A DNA stretch of 64,000 nucleotides from Blastococcus sp. TF02-09 (GCF_003319105.1 NZ_QOHH01000007.1:124001-188000); one strand, 5' to 3'; positions 35,352 to 43,118 are shown, counted from the first letter of the stretch. Numbers and translations are program-made. The notes: generated by a model from the sequence alone, not told the origin.

Positions 35352-36233
35352 TCAGCCGGCGGCGGGAGCGCGGAGAGCAGCGGCGATCCGTACGACGACG
35401 TCGTCCATGTGCCGCAGGTCGGCTGCCGAGAGCCGGATGACGCGCCAGCCGGCCGCGATCAGCGCCGTCAACCGGACGTCGTCCTTCGCGATCTGCAGCC
35501 CGTCGAAGTGGTACTCGCCGTCGTACTCCACGATCAGCCGTCGCTCGGGCCAGGCCAGGTCGACGCGCGCCAGCCACACGCCGCCGTCGATCACCTCGTA
35601 CTGCGGGACCGGTGCCGGCAGACCGGCGAGAGCGCACGCGACGCGCACCCAGGACTCGGGAGGCGACTCGCTCCGCCCGTCGACCAGCCCGAACGCCCGC
35701 CGAGCCCGCCGCGACCGCCACACACCGGGCGGTCGCTCCTGCATCTGCTGCAGGGCGCCCACGTCGAGCACGCCGGCCCGCACCATCGCATCGAGCACTC
35801 CGACCGCTGTGCCGATCGGCTCCAGGGTCGCGACCTCCCACGCCGTCCGCACCGGGCTCGTGTGGCGGATGCCCTCCTCGTCGACCAGCACGTCGGACGC
35901 CGGCACGTCAGCGGTATGGACCCGCACCCCGCCCGGTCCACGCCACTTGGTCCCCGGTGGGACGACCACGGTGACGGGGTCGGCGTAGGCGGGCGCCGGG
36001 GCACCCAGCAGCGCGGCGGCCGACCGTCCACCCAGCACGGCCGACGGCGGCATCAGCAGCGCGGCGGCACGACAGCGCAGCAGGTGGTCCCGGACCAGCG
36101 ACGGATCGGCGTACACCCCGTGCAGCACCCGTACGTACGGACCGTTCTGCACCTGGTGCCGGGTGAGCACCCCTTCGGACACCGCGTGCGCCCCGACGAA
36201 GACGCCGTGCAGCCCTGACGAGCGGAGAAGCAT
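35352..36233 (-). CDS. DUF559-type (PD-(D/E)XK-like) protein with AbiEi-like N-terminus
   Basis: The 293-residue protein has an N-terminal winged-helix-like part (VSEGVLTRHQVQNGPYVRVLHGVYAD) as in AbiEi-type antitoxins and a C-terminal DUF559/Vsr-like core (LARVDLAWPERRLIVEYDGEYH, then AAGWRVIRLSAADL) with the Asp and Glu-x-Asp of the nuclease fold. The family is very common and multi-copy in actinobacteria; nuclease activity is untested to my knowledge. ATG 36233 lies 6 nt after a GACGAT box. The gene is bracketed by palindrome arrays A and B. Confidence 0.75.
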   Translation of the reverse strand: MLLRSSGLHGVFVGAHAVSEGVLTRHQVQNGPYVRVLHGVYADPSLVRDHLLRCRAAALLMPPSAVLGGRSAAALLGAPAPAYADPVTVVVPPGTKWRGPGGVRVHTADVPASDVLVDEEGIRHTSPVRTAWEVATLEPIGTAVGVLDAMVRAGVLDVGALQQMQERPPGVWRSRRARRAFGLVDGRSESPPESWVRVACALAGLPAPVPQYEVIDGGVWLARVDLAWPERRLIVEYDGEYHFDGLQIAKDDVRLTALIAAGWRVIRLSAADLRHMDDVVVRIAAALRAPAAG

Positions 36234-36286
36234 CCCGGCATCGTCGCCGTCCCGGCCGTTCCCGCGCTCCCGCCGTCCACAGCCCT

Positions 36287-36349
36287 GCTTTTCCGCGGAA
36301 AAGCAGCCGGAGTTTCCGCGGAAAAGCGGGCCGCTTTTCCGCGACAAGC
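36287..36349. repeat. Palindrome array B (3 units)
   Basis: Units at 36287-36304 (perfect), 36310-36327 and 36333-36349 repeat at 23 bp, with spacers AGCCG and GGGCC. The third is one base short. The array ends 3 bp from the stop of the Nudix gene. Confidence 0.85.
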
Positions 36350-36352
36350 GGG

Positions 36353-37111
36353 TCAGGGGTGGGTGAGGAGGGCGCGGACGGCGGGGATGAGGGGGCGGTC
36401 GGCGGCGATCCAGTCGACATCGTCCAGCTCGTCGGCCGTCACCCAGCGCAGCGCGGCGTGCTCGTGGGCCACCGGCTCGCCCGACGCGATCCGCGCCGCC
36501 CACACCCGCATCGTCGAGGCCCCCCGCGGCCCACCGCCGACGACGCCGTCCAGCGGCACCTCGCCGAGGAAGGCGCCCGCCTCGACGACCACGCCCAGCT
36601 CCTCGGCGCACTCCCGGACGAGGGCAGCCAGCTGCGACTCGCCCGGCTCGACCTTGCCGCCGGGGAACTCCCAGAGGCCCGCGTACGGCCCGCCCGACCG
36701 CTGCGCCACCAGCACGCGGTCGCCGTCGACGAGGGCCGCGCCCACCACCTGGACCACGTCGCGCGCCCGGGCCTCCGCCGCCGCGACGTAGCCGGCGAGG
36801 TCCGCCCGCACGGACCGCTCCAGGCGGCGCCGCAGCACCCGGTCGGCCACCAGCCCCAGGGGTCCCGGCAGCCCGCTCGCGCCGTCGATCCGCTCGTCGA
36901 CGACGGTGCCCTCCGCGGTGGGGGTGAACCGGCGCGTGGAGGTCAGCCGGCCGCGTCCGGTCCTCGGCCTGGAGACGTGGACGTCGGAGTGCGGGCGGAC
37001 CGATTCGACCTCGTGCAACGGCGTCGTCGAGGAGCGGCCGCAGGCACGGGCCACGTCGAAGGCCACGGTCAGCGGCGCCTCCACCAACGTGGTGAAACGC
37101 AGCCGGAACAC
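36353..37111 (-). CDS. SRPBCC-like domain fused to a Nudix hydrolase
   Basis: The 252-residue protein has an N-terminal START/DUF2505-like ligand-binding half (residues 1-115, FRLRFTTLVEAPLTVAFDVA, GRLTSTRRFTPTAEGTVVDE). The C-terminal half (about 120-250) is a MutT-like Nudix domain with a complete Nudix box (GGKVEPGESQLAALVRECAE, then ELGV) and LWEFPGGK, typical of 8-oxo-dGTP or related pyrophosphatases. The fusion is unusual; the ligand is unknown. GTG 37111 lies 6 nt after a GACAGT box (37123-37118). Confidence 0.75.
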   Translation of the reverse strand: MFRLRFTTLVEAPLTVAFDVARACGRSSTTPLHEVESVRPHSDVHVSRPRTGRGRLTSTRRFTPTAEGTVVDERIDGASGLPGPLGLVADRVLRRRLERSVRADLAGYVAAAEARARDVVQVVGAALVDGDRVLVAQRSGGPYAGLWEFPGGKVEPGESQLAALVRECAEELGVVVEAGAFLGEVPLDGVVGGGPRGASTMRVWAARIASGEPVAHEHAALRWVTADELDDVDWIAADRPLIPAVRALLTHP

Positions 37112-37133
37112 GCGGCCACTGTCCCAGAACCGG

Positions 37134-37139
37134 CAGGAT
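37134..37139 (+). promoter_or_regulatory. Possible -10 box for leaderless Rrf2 gene
   Basis: CAGGAT is followed by 7 nt and GTG 37147, which gives the normal Rrf2 N-terminus. It decides against ATG 37138, which lies inside the box. Confidence 0.5.
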
Positions 37140-37146
37140 GGCCTCC

Positions 37147-37608
37147 GTGCGCATCAATGCCCGGGTCGACTACGCCATCCGAGCCGTCGTCGAACTCGCC
37201 GCGGCGGCGCCCGAGTCGATGACCGCCGACGCCATCGCCACCGCCCAGGGCATCCCCAGCCGGTTCCTCCAGGCGATCCTCACCGACCTGCAGCGGGCCC
37301 GGCTGGTCACCAGCCAGCGGGGCCGGGACGGCGGCTACCGGCTCGCGCTCCCCGCGTCGGAGATCTCCATCGCACGGATCATGCGGATCGAGCAGGGTTT
37401 CCTCGCCGAGGTGCACGGCCAGCGCCCCGAGGACGTGCGGTACCCGGGGGCGGCGGCCGGTCTCGCCCCGGTGTGGGTCGCCGCCCGCGAGGCCTACCGC
37501 CGGGTGCTCGAGGGCGTCACCGTGGCCGACGTCGTCGCCGGGCACCTCCCCGAGCACGCCGCCGAGCTGGTCGCCATGGACGAGGCGTGGCGCTCGTTCG
37601 GCAGCTGA
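37147..37608 (+). CDS. Rrf2 family regulator, probably of sulfur assimilation
   Basis: The 153-residue protein starts MRINARVDYAIRAVVELA, the Rrf2 winged helix, with the recognition segment PSRFLQAILTDLQRARLVTS and RGRDGGYRL. It has no cysteine at all, so it cannot hold the Fe-S cluster of IscR or NsrR and is more like CymR, which works with cysteine synthase. It lies directly before the leader peptide and sir-cysH genes, so control of cysteine or sulfide supply is inferred. Confidence 0.85.
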   Translation: MRINARVDYAIRAVVELAAAAPESMTADAIATAQGIPSRFLQAILTDLQRARLVTSQRGRDGGYRLALPASEISIARIMRIEQGFLAEVHGQRPEDVRYPGAAAGLAPVWVAAREAYRRVLEGVTVADVVAGHLPEHAAELVAMDEAWRSFGS

Positions 37609-37656
37609 CGGGCGCCGGCCCGAGCCGCTCCCCCGCACCGGCGAAGTCGGCTGTGG

Positions 37657-37662
37657 AACAAT
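37657..37662 (+). promoter_or_regulatory. Possible -10 box for the leader-peptide mRNA
   Basis: AACAAT is followed by 7 nt and GTG 37670, matching the leaderless arrangement seen elsewhere in the window. Confidence 0.4.
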
Positions 37663-37669
37663 CGGCGCC

Positions 37670-37756
37670 GTGACCGTTGGCGGCGTTCTCCTCGTCGCGC
37701 GCCTGCACATCGATCTCGCGCGCGTCTCCAGCGCCGCCTGTCGCGCCTCGCGCTGA
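37670..37756 (+). CDS. Cysteine-type leader peptide upstream of sir
   Basis: GTG 37670 opens a 28-residue peptide, MTVGGVLLVARLHIDLARVS, then SAACRASR. The LLVARLHxDLxRVSSAxC pattern is that of the small putative leader peptides found before sulfur-assimilation genes in actinobacteria. The cysteine codon lies near the end, as expected if ribosome stalling on scarce Cys-tRNA controls the downstream genes. The GTG seems leaderless. The stop is 108 nt before sir. Confidence 0.8.
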   Translation: MTVGGVLLVARLHIDLARVSSAACRASR

Positions 37757-37864
37757 CCCAGGTCCCCCCGCGCAGACATCCCCTGCGAAACGAACCGGCA
37801 GCGCCCACCCGAACACCCGCGGCGGCCGCCGCGACGGGGTCAGGCGCAGGAAGAAGTACCGAAC
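37757..37864 (+). promoter_or_regulatory. Leader region between the leader peptide and sir (candidate attenuator)
   Basis: The 108-nt stretch holds a GC-rich palindrome (GCGGCGGCCGCCGC near 37822-37835) and an AGGAAGAAG ribosome site before GTG 37865. Alternative folding with the leader-peptide region is plausible but was not computed. Confidence 0.4.
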
Positions 37865-39538
37865 GTGACGACTCCCACCCGCACGAGCAACCGCCCCAAG
37901 CGCGGCGAGGGCCAGTGGGCTCTGGGCTACCGGGAGCCGCTGAACCCGAACGAGCGGATGAAGAAGGACTCCGACGGCCTCGAGGTCCGTCAGCGGATCC
38001 TGGACATCTACTCGAAGAACGGGTTCGACAGCATCGACCCCGGTGACCTCCGCGGCCGGATGCGGTGGATGGGTCTCTACACCCAGCGGGCGCAGGGCAT
38101 CCCCGGCGGCAAGACCGCCGTGCTGGAGCCCGAGGAGCTCGAGGACAAGTACTTCATGATGCGGGCCCGCATCGACAGCGGGCAGCTCACCAGCGACGCC
38201 CTGCGGGTCATCGGCGGCATCAGCACCGAGTTCGGCCGGGACGTCGCCGACGTCACCGACCGGCAGAACGTCCAGTACCACTGGATCCGCATCGAGGACG
38301 TCCCCGAGATCTGGCGCCGGCTGGAGTCGGTGGGCCTGTCCACGATGGAGGCGTGCGGCGACGTGCCGCGCGTCATGCTCGGGTGCCCGCTGGCCGGCAT
38401 CCTCGATGACGAGGTCATCGACGCCACCGACGTCATCGCGCAGACGGTGGAGAAGTACGTCGGCAACCCCGAGTTCAGCAACCTGCCGCGGAAGTGGAAG
38501 ACGTCGATGTCCGGCTGCGTCGACCACTGCACCGAGCCCGAGATCGACGACGTCGCGTTCGTCGGCGTCCGCAACGAGGCCGGCGAGGCCGGCTACGACC
38601 TGTGGGTCGGCGGCGGGCTGTCGACCAACCCGATGTTCGGCAAGCGGATCGGCGTCTTCGTCCGCCCCGACGAGGTGACCGAGGTCTGGGCCGGCGTCAC
38701 GTCGGTCTTCCGCGACTACGGCTACCGGCGGCAGCGCAACCGCGCCCGGATCAAGTTCCTGATGGCCGACTGGGGTCCGGAGAAGTTCCGCCAGGTGCTC
38801 CAGGAGGAGTACCTGCACCGCGCCCTGCCCGACGGCCCCGCGCCCGCCCCGGCCAAGCACGACCAGCGCGACCACGTCGGCGTCAGCAAGCAGAAGGACG
38901 GCCGCAACGCCGTCGGCTTCGCGCTGCGCACCGGGCGGATCACCGGCTCGCTGCTCACGACGATCGCGAACCTGGCCGACGAGTACGGCCAGGGCCGGAT
39001 CCGGACGACGACGCAGCAGAAGCTGGTCATCCTCGACGTCCCGGACGAGCGGGTCGAGGACCTCGTCGCGGCGCTGGCCGAGCACGACCTGCAGGTGCGC
39101 CCGAGCGCCTTCCGCCGCGGGACGATGGCCTGCACCGGCCTGGAGTTCTGCAAGCTGGCGATCGTCGAGACCAAGCAGCACGCGCAGGACCTCTACGCGG
39201 AGCTGGAGAAGCGGCTGCCGGACTTCGACGTGCCCATCGGGATCAACGTCAACGGCTGCCCGAACAGCTGCGCGCGCTTCCAGACCGCGGACATCGGCTT
39301 CAAGGGCTCGATGGTCAAGGACGACTCGGGCGAGATGGTCGAGGGCTTCCAGGTGCACCTGGGTGGGCACCTCGGCGTCGAAGCGACCTTCGGCCGCAAG
39401 TTCCGCGGCCACAAGGTGACCAAGGCCGAGACGGCCGACTACTGCGAGCGGGTGCTCCGCGGCTTCCTCGACCGCCGCACGGACGGCGAGTCCTTCGCCC
39501 ACTACGTGTCGCGCGCCGAGGAGGACTGGCTGCTGTGA
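37865..39538 (+). CDS. sir: Ferredoxin-dependent sulfite (nitrite/sulfite) reductase
   Basis: The 557-residue protein has two ferrodoxin-type half-domains and the siroheme-4Fe-4S cysteines MACTGLEFCK (C-x5-C) and NGCPNSC (C-x3-C), with the N-terminal SGCVDHCTEPEI segment. Location between an Rrf2 regulator and cysH shows that sulfite, not nitrite, is the likely substrate; sulfide is the product. Electrons would come from ferredoxin, possibly FdxA at 27157. The GTG start is far from the leader peptide. Confidence 0.92.
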   Translation: MTTPTRTSNRPKRGEGQWALGYREPLNPNERMKKDSDGLEVRQRILDIYSKNGFDSIDPGDLRGRMRWMGLYTQRAQGIPGGKTAVLEPEELEDKYFMMRARIDSGQLTSDALRVIGGISTEFGRDVADVTDRQNVQYHWIRIEDVPEIWRRLESVGLSTMEACGDVPRVMLGCPLAGILDDEVIDATDVIAQTVEKYVGNPEFSNLPRKWKTSMSGCVDHCTEPEIDDVAFVGVRNEAGEAGYDLWVGGGLSTNPMFGKRIGVFVRPDEVTEVWAGVTSVFRDYGYRRQRNRARIKFLMADWGPEKFRQVLQEEYLHRALPDGPAPAPAKHDQRDHVGVSKQKDGRNAVGFALRTGRITGSLLTTIANLADEYGQGRIRTTTQQKLVILDVPDERVEDLVAALAEHDLQVRPSAFRRGTMACTGLEFCKLAIVETKQHAQDLYAELEKRLPDFDVPIGINVNGCPNSCARFQTADIGFKGSMVKDDSGEMVEGFQVHLGGHLGVEATFGRKFRGHKVTKAETADYCERVLRGFLDRRTDGESFAHYVSRAEEDWLL

Positions 39539-39714
39539 GCGAGGAGGACACCGGCGGGTCGGGAAGGGTCCGGCAGCTGCCGGTGTTCCACTGCCCGTAC
39601 TGCGGGGACGAGGACCTCACCCCGCACGAGGGCGAATCGGCCGACGGCTGGCGCTGCAGCGCCTGCCTGCGGGCGTTCTCCGTCCGTCTGATCGCAACGG
39701 GAGTGCAGCACTGA
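39535..39714 (+). CDS. Small zinc-ribbon protein of the sir-cysH operon
   Basis: The 59-residue protein has two CxxC pairs (HCPYCGDEDL and WRCSACLRAF), a zinc ribbon. GTG 39535 overlaps the sir stop (GTGA), and its own stop overlaps the cysH ATG (TGATG), so all three are coupled. Similar small proteins occur between sir and cysH in other actinobacteria. A role in electron transfer or protein assembly is possible but unknown. Confidence 0.8.
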   Translation: MSEEDTGGSGRVRQLPVFHCPYCGDEDLTPHEGESADGWRCSACLRAFSVRLIATGVQH

Positions 39715-40424
39715 TGACGACCGCCATCGCAGCGACACCGGAGCTGGCCGCCGAGGCCGACGCCCGGTTCGGTGCCATCGCCGACCCGGTCGTGCAGGCG
39801 CTGGCCGCCCTCCAGTGGGCCGGCGAGACGTTCGGCGACCGGTTCGCGATCACCTCATCGATGGCCGACGGCCTGCTCGCGCACCTCGCGAGCCGGGCGA
39901 TCCCCGGCGTACACGTCATCTTCCTCGACACCGGCTTCCACTTCGCCGAGACGATCGGCACCCGTGACTGGATCACCGGTGTGCTGCCGGTGACCCTGGT
40001 CAACGTCACCGCCCCGCAGACGCCCGCGGAGCAGGAGCTCGCCCACGGGCCGAAGCTCTTCGAGCGCGACCCCGACCTGTGCTGCTCGCTCCGCAAGGTG
40101 CAGCCGCTGGCCGAGACGCTGTCCGGCTACTCCGCCTGGGGTTCCGGTGTCCGCCGCGACGAGTCCGCGACCCGCGCCGGCACGAAGCTGGTCGACTGGG
40201 ACGCCAAGCGCGGCATGGTGAAGGTCAACCCGATCGCCGCCTGGACCCAGGCCGACGTCGACGGCTACATCGCCGAGCACCAGGTGCCGGTCAACCCGCT
40301 GTTCGAGCTGGGCTACGGCTCGATCGGCTGCGCGCCGTGCACCCGCCCGGTGGCTCCGGGCGAGGACCCGCGCGCCGGGCGCTGGGCGGGCTCCACCAAG
40401 ACCGAGTGCGGCCTGCACACCTGA
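39714..40424 (+). CDS. cysH: APS/PAPS reductase
   Basis: The 236-residue protein has the substrate motif ITSSMADGLLAHL, the iron-sulfur cysteines DLCCSLRK and GCAPCTRPV and the C-terminal catalytic TECGLHT. The CC...CxxC pattern marks the 4Fe-4S form that reduces adenylylsulfate rather than PAPS. It makes sulfite for Sir. The ATG overlaps the zinc-ribbon stop. Confidence 0.92.
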   Translation: MTTAIAATPELAAEADARFGAIADPVVQALAALQWAGETFGDRFAITSSMADGLLAHLASRAIPGVHVIFLDTGFHFAETIGTRDWITGVLPVTLVNVTAPQTPAEQELAHGPKLFERDPDLCCSLRKVQPLAETLSGYSAWGSGVRRDESATRAGTKLVDWDAKRGMVKVNPIAAWTQADVDGYIAEHQVPVNPLFELGYGSIGCAPCTRPVAPGEDPRAGRWAGSTKTECGLHT

Positions 40425-40433
40425 GAGGGCCTC

Positions 40434-40724
40434 ATGGCGCGCCCACCACGTCTGTCACCTGACGACGTCGCCGCCGCGCTGGCCGGGCTGCCGGCGTGGT
40501 CCGGCGACGCCGACGGGCTGCGGCGCACCGTGGAGCTGCCGAGCTTCCGTGACGCCGTCGCCGCGATCGTCGCCATCGCGGACGTCGCTGAGGAGATGGA
40601 CCACCACCCCGACATCGACGTGCGGTGGCGCACGCTGCACCTCACGCTGGTCAGCCACTCCGCGGGCGGCGTGAGCGAGCTGGATCTCGAGCTCGCCCGC
40701 CGCATCGACGCCCTGCTCCCCTGA
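40434..40724 (+). CDS. 4a-hydroxytetrahydrobiopterin dehydratase (PCD)
   Basis: The 96-residue protein has the active-site motif EEMDHHPDIDVRW and the PCD fold. It dehydrates pterin-4a-carbinolamine; many bacterial members have moonlighting or molybdopterin-related roles. GAGAGGG precedes ATG 40434, 9 nt after cysH, so it may be read with the sulfur operon although no functional link is known. Confidence 0.88.
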   Translation: MARPPRLSPDDVAAALAGLPAWSGDADGLRRTVELPSFRDAVAAIVAIADVAEEMDHHPDIDVRWRTLHLTLVSHSAGGVSELDLELARRIDALLP

Positions 40725-40761
40725 CGGACGCCGCCGTCCACCAGGGTGCGAAGGTCTGGGC

Positions 40762-41307
40762 ATGAGAGCGGACGACGCCGTGGTGGTGCCGGAGCAGCCG
40801 GACACGCGGGCCCGGGGGCCGATGACGGGGGCCGAGCGCGAGGTGCTCGACCACTGGGTCGACTTCTACCGCGACACGGTGCTGCTGAAGATCGCCGGAC
40901 TCGACGCGGCCCAGCTCGCCGCCCGTCCGATCCCGCCGTCGTCCCTGAGCCTGATCGGCGTGGTGCGGCACCTCACCGAGGTCGAGGCCTACTGGCTCCG
41001 CGTCGTCCTGCTCGACGAGGCCGACGTCCCCGACTACTACTGCACCCCCGCCAGCCGGGACGGCGACTTCGACGACGTCGACCCCACCACCGCCGGCGCG
41101 GACGTCGCCGCCTACCGGGCGGAGCTCGAGCTGACCCGGGCCAACGCGGCGGCGTGGACCGACCTCGACACGCCGGTCCGCGGCCTGCGCCGCGGCGAGC
41201 CGGTCAACCTGCGCTGGATCCTCACCCACCTCGTCGAGGAGTACGCCCGATACCTCGGCCACATGGACCTGCTCCGCGAGGCGCTCGACGGCCGCACGGG
41301 TTACTGA
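40762..41307 (+). CDS. DinB/DUF664 family protein
   Basis: The 181-residue four-helix-bundle protein has metal-site histidines in LIGVVRHLTEVEAYW and LTHLVEEYARYLGHMDLLRE, typical of DUF664 in the DinB/YfiT superfamily. Relatives include mycothiol-dependent transferases, and MshB at 28003 shows the host makes mycothiol; the substrate is unknown. Confidence 0.82.
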   Translation: MRADDAVVVPEQPDTRARGPMTGAEREVLDHWVDFYRDTVLLKIAGLDAAQLAARPIPPSSLSLIGVVRHLTEVEAYWLRVVLLDEADVPDYYCTPASRDGDFDDVDPTTAGADVAAYRAELELTRANAAAWTDLDTPVRGLRRGEPVNLRWILTHLVEEYARYLGHMDLLREALDGRTGY

Positions 41308-41326
41308 GCGGACCCCGCCCCTACCT

Positions 41327-41390
41327 GCTTTTCCGCGGAAAAGCAGGCCGCTTTTCCGCGGAAGATCAGGCCGCTTTTCCGCGGAGAAGC
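41327..41390. repeat. Palindrome array C (3 units)
   Basis: Units at 41327-41344 (perfect), 41350-41367 and 41373-41390 repeat exactly every 23 bp with spacer AGGCC. The array ends 9 bp from the stop of the DUF3037 gene, between converging genes. Confidence 0.85.
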
Positions 41391-41399
41391 GGGGTGGGG

Positions 41400-41792
41400 T
41401 CAGGCGCGGACGGGCAGCACCAGCAGGCCGAACAGCCGGTCGGCCTCGGCGTCGGGATCGGCGGTCAGCCCCGTGTGCACCGGACCGGTCTGGACGACGG
41501 TGCTGCGCGGGGCGGTGAGCCAGCGGAAGCGCGACCCGAGCGCCTCCCGGCCGGCCGCCCCCGCACCCGGGTCGGCGGCGCAGACGTCCGCCGCGGCCTG
41601 CAGCGCGCGGCCGATCGCCACCGCGTCGGCCGTGGGATCGAGCACGCGCAGCCGCTCCGGGTCGAGGTGCACCCGCGAGCCGAGGTAGTCCCGCTGACGG
41701 CAGTAGACGAGGACGCCGGCGTTGAGGAACTCACCGCGCTCGACGCGGGGCACCACGCGCAGCACCGCGTACTCGAACGTGTCGCGGCTCAT
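41400..41792 (-). CDS. DUF3037 protein
   Basis: The 130-residue protein starts FEYAVLRVVPRVERGEFLNAGVL, diagnostic of DUF3037, and has FRWLTAPRSTVVQTGPVHTG. Function unknown. It is almost always next to a HipA-like kinase gene, as here; its ATG overlaps the kinase stop (ATGA). Confidence 0.85.
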   Translation of the reverse strand: MSRDTFEYAVLRVVPRVERGEFLNAGVLVYCRQRDYLGSRVHLDPERLRVLDPTADAVAIGRALQAAADVCAADPGAGAAGREALGSRFRWLTAPRSTVVQTGPVHTGLTADPDAEADRLFGLLVLPVRA

Positions 41793-42634
41793 CGCTGGGT
41801 GACCCCTTCCGGCGGCGGCGGGCCCAGCCACGCCGGGCGGTTCTCCCCCCGCGGCGCCCGGCGGCGGCCCGCTCCCCCGGCCTCGGCGGCCGCGACCAGC
41901 CCCGGCAGCCAGGCGTCGCGCGCGGCGAGCCGGGCGAGGAGCTGCCCGGAGTACCGGTCGCGCAGCTCCGCCGGGGGGTCGCCCTGCAGCCACTGGTCGG
42001 GCACCTGGGCCAGGACGCCGTCGAGCACCTCGCGCGTGACCCGCGGGGCCAGCGTGGCGTCGGCGGCGGCGACGTCGGGCGCGCACTCGATCAGCGCGTG
42101 CGCCGACGCGTCGTAGGGCCGGGCCACCGCGGCGGCCGCTCCCGGCCAGTGGTGGTGGAACGTGAGCGCGGCGCCGTGGTCGATGAGCTGGAGCCGGTCG
42201 TGCCAGAAGAGCATGTTCGGGTTGCGCCACGAGCGGTCGACGTTGCCGACGAGCGCGTCGAACCAGAGCACCCGGCCGGCGAGCTCGCCGTCCACGCCGT
42301 CGGCACCGGCCTCGAAATCGAGGGCGCCGGGCAGGTAGTCCAGACCCAGGTTGAGCCCGGCGGAGCGCTGCAGCAGCTCCTGCACCTCGACGTCGGGCTC
42401 CCCCACCGCGAGCTCCGGGGCGACGTCCACGGTCACCAGGGTGGGCACCGGCAGGTCCAGCGCGCGGGCCAGCTCGCCGCAGACCACCTCGGCGACCAGC
42501 ACGTTCACGCCCTGCCCGGCGGCCTGCCACTTGACCACGTAGGTGCCGAGGTCGTCGGCCTCCATGAGCCCCGGCAGCGAGCCACCCTCGCGCAGCGGGG
42601 TGACGTAGCGGGTGGCGGTGACGGAGGCGAGCAC
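41789..42634 (-). CDS. HipA-like kinase
   Basis: The 281-residue protein resembles the compact HipA_2 kinase group: an N-terminal ATP-site half (TYVVKWQAAGQGVNVLVAEVV), a catalytic-loop region (VLWFDALVGNVDRSWRNPNML) and a metal-binding LIDHGAALTFHH. HipA kinases phosphorylate proteins such as glutamyl-tRNA synthetase, but this group has no HipB antitoxin and its target is unknown. GTG 42634 lies 10 nt after a TAGGGT box (42650-42645). It leads DUF3037. Confidence 0.8.
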   Translation of the reverse strand: MLASVTATRYVTPLREGGSLPGLMEADDLGTYVVKWQAAGQGVNVLVAEVVCGELARALDLPVPTLVTVDVAPELAVGEPDVEVQELLQRSAGLNLGLDYLPGALDFEAGADGVDGELAGRVLWFDALVGNVDRSWRNPNMLFWHDRLQLIDHGAALTFHHHWPGAAAAVARPYDASAHALIECAPDVAAADATLAPRVTREVLDGVLAQVPDQWLQGDPPAELRDRYSGQLLARLAARDAWLPGLVAAAEAGGAGRRRAPRGENRPAWLGPPPPEGVTQR

Positions 42635-42647
42635 AGTGCGGGCGACC

Positions 42648-43118
42648 CTACCGGGGAGCCGCCTGCCAGTAGCCGGCCATCAGCTCGTGGGACCAGGCGG
42701 GTTGCCGCACCTCGCCCCGCGGGGCGAACTCGGCGAGGTAGGGCTTCACGTCGAGCACCGGGCTCCCGTCGATGGCGTCCAGCGCGTGCACGGTGAGGGT
42801 CAGCCCGTCGACGGCGAGCAGCCGGCAGACGGTGACCCCGATGCGGTTGGGCCGGCCCTTGGCGCGCTGGGCGAAGATGCCGACCCGGGGCCAGGCGGGG
42901 TTGTTGCGCGGGTGCCGCGCGCCGGCCTGGACGCCGGCCGGGTCCACCCGGTCGAAGACGTAGACGACCTCCACGTGGGAGAACGCGTCCAGCCCGTCGA
43001 GCGCGTCGGGGGTGAACCGCTCGGCGTCGAGCGTGATGGTCGACGTGACGGTGTCCCAGTCGTCGTCCAGCGGCTCGGTGCGGGGTGAGTGGACCGAGCC
43101 GATCGGGGTCATCTCCAT
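42648..43118 (-). CDS. trmO: TrmO/TsaA-like tRNA methyltransferase
   Basis: The 156-residue protein has the family start IGSVHSPRTEP, the barrel motif SHVEVVYVFDRVD, RHPRNNPAWPRVGIFAQRAKGRPNRIGV and DVKPYLAEF. TrmO methylates t6A37 of threonine tRNAs with S-adenosylmethionine. The protein lacks the C-terminal extension of E. coli TrmO, as many relatives do. ATG 43118 lies 6 nt after a CAGGCT box (43130-43125). Confidence 0.82.
   Translation of the reverse strand: MEMTPIGSVHSPRTEPLDDDWDTVTSTITLDAERFTPDALDGLDAFSHVEVVYVFDRVDPAGVQAGARHPRNNPAWPRVGIFAQRAKGRPNRIGVTVCRLLAVDGLTLTVHALDAIDGSPVLDVKPYLAEFAPRGEVRQPAWSHELMAGYWQAAPR

Noticed and set aside
35299-41390. CRISPR array
   Set aside because: Repeat-plus-spacer is only 23 bp, spacers are 5 bp and nearly constant, arrays have 2-3 units and there are no cas genes.
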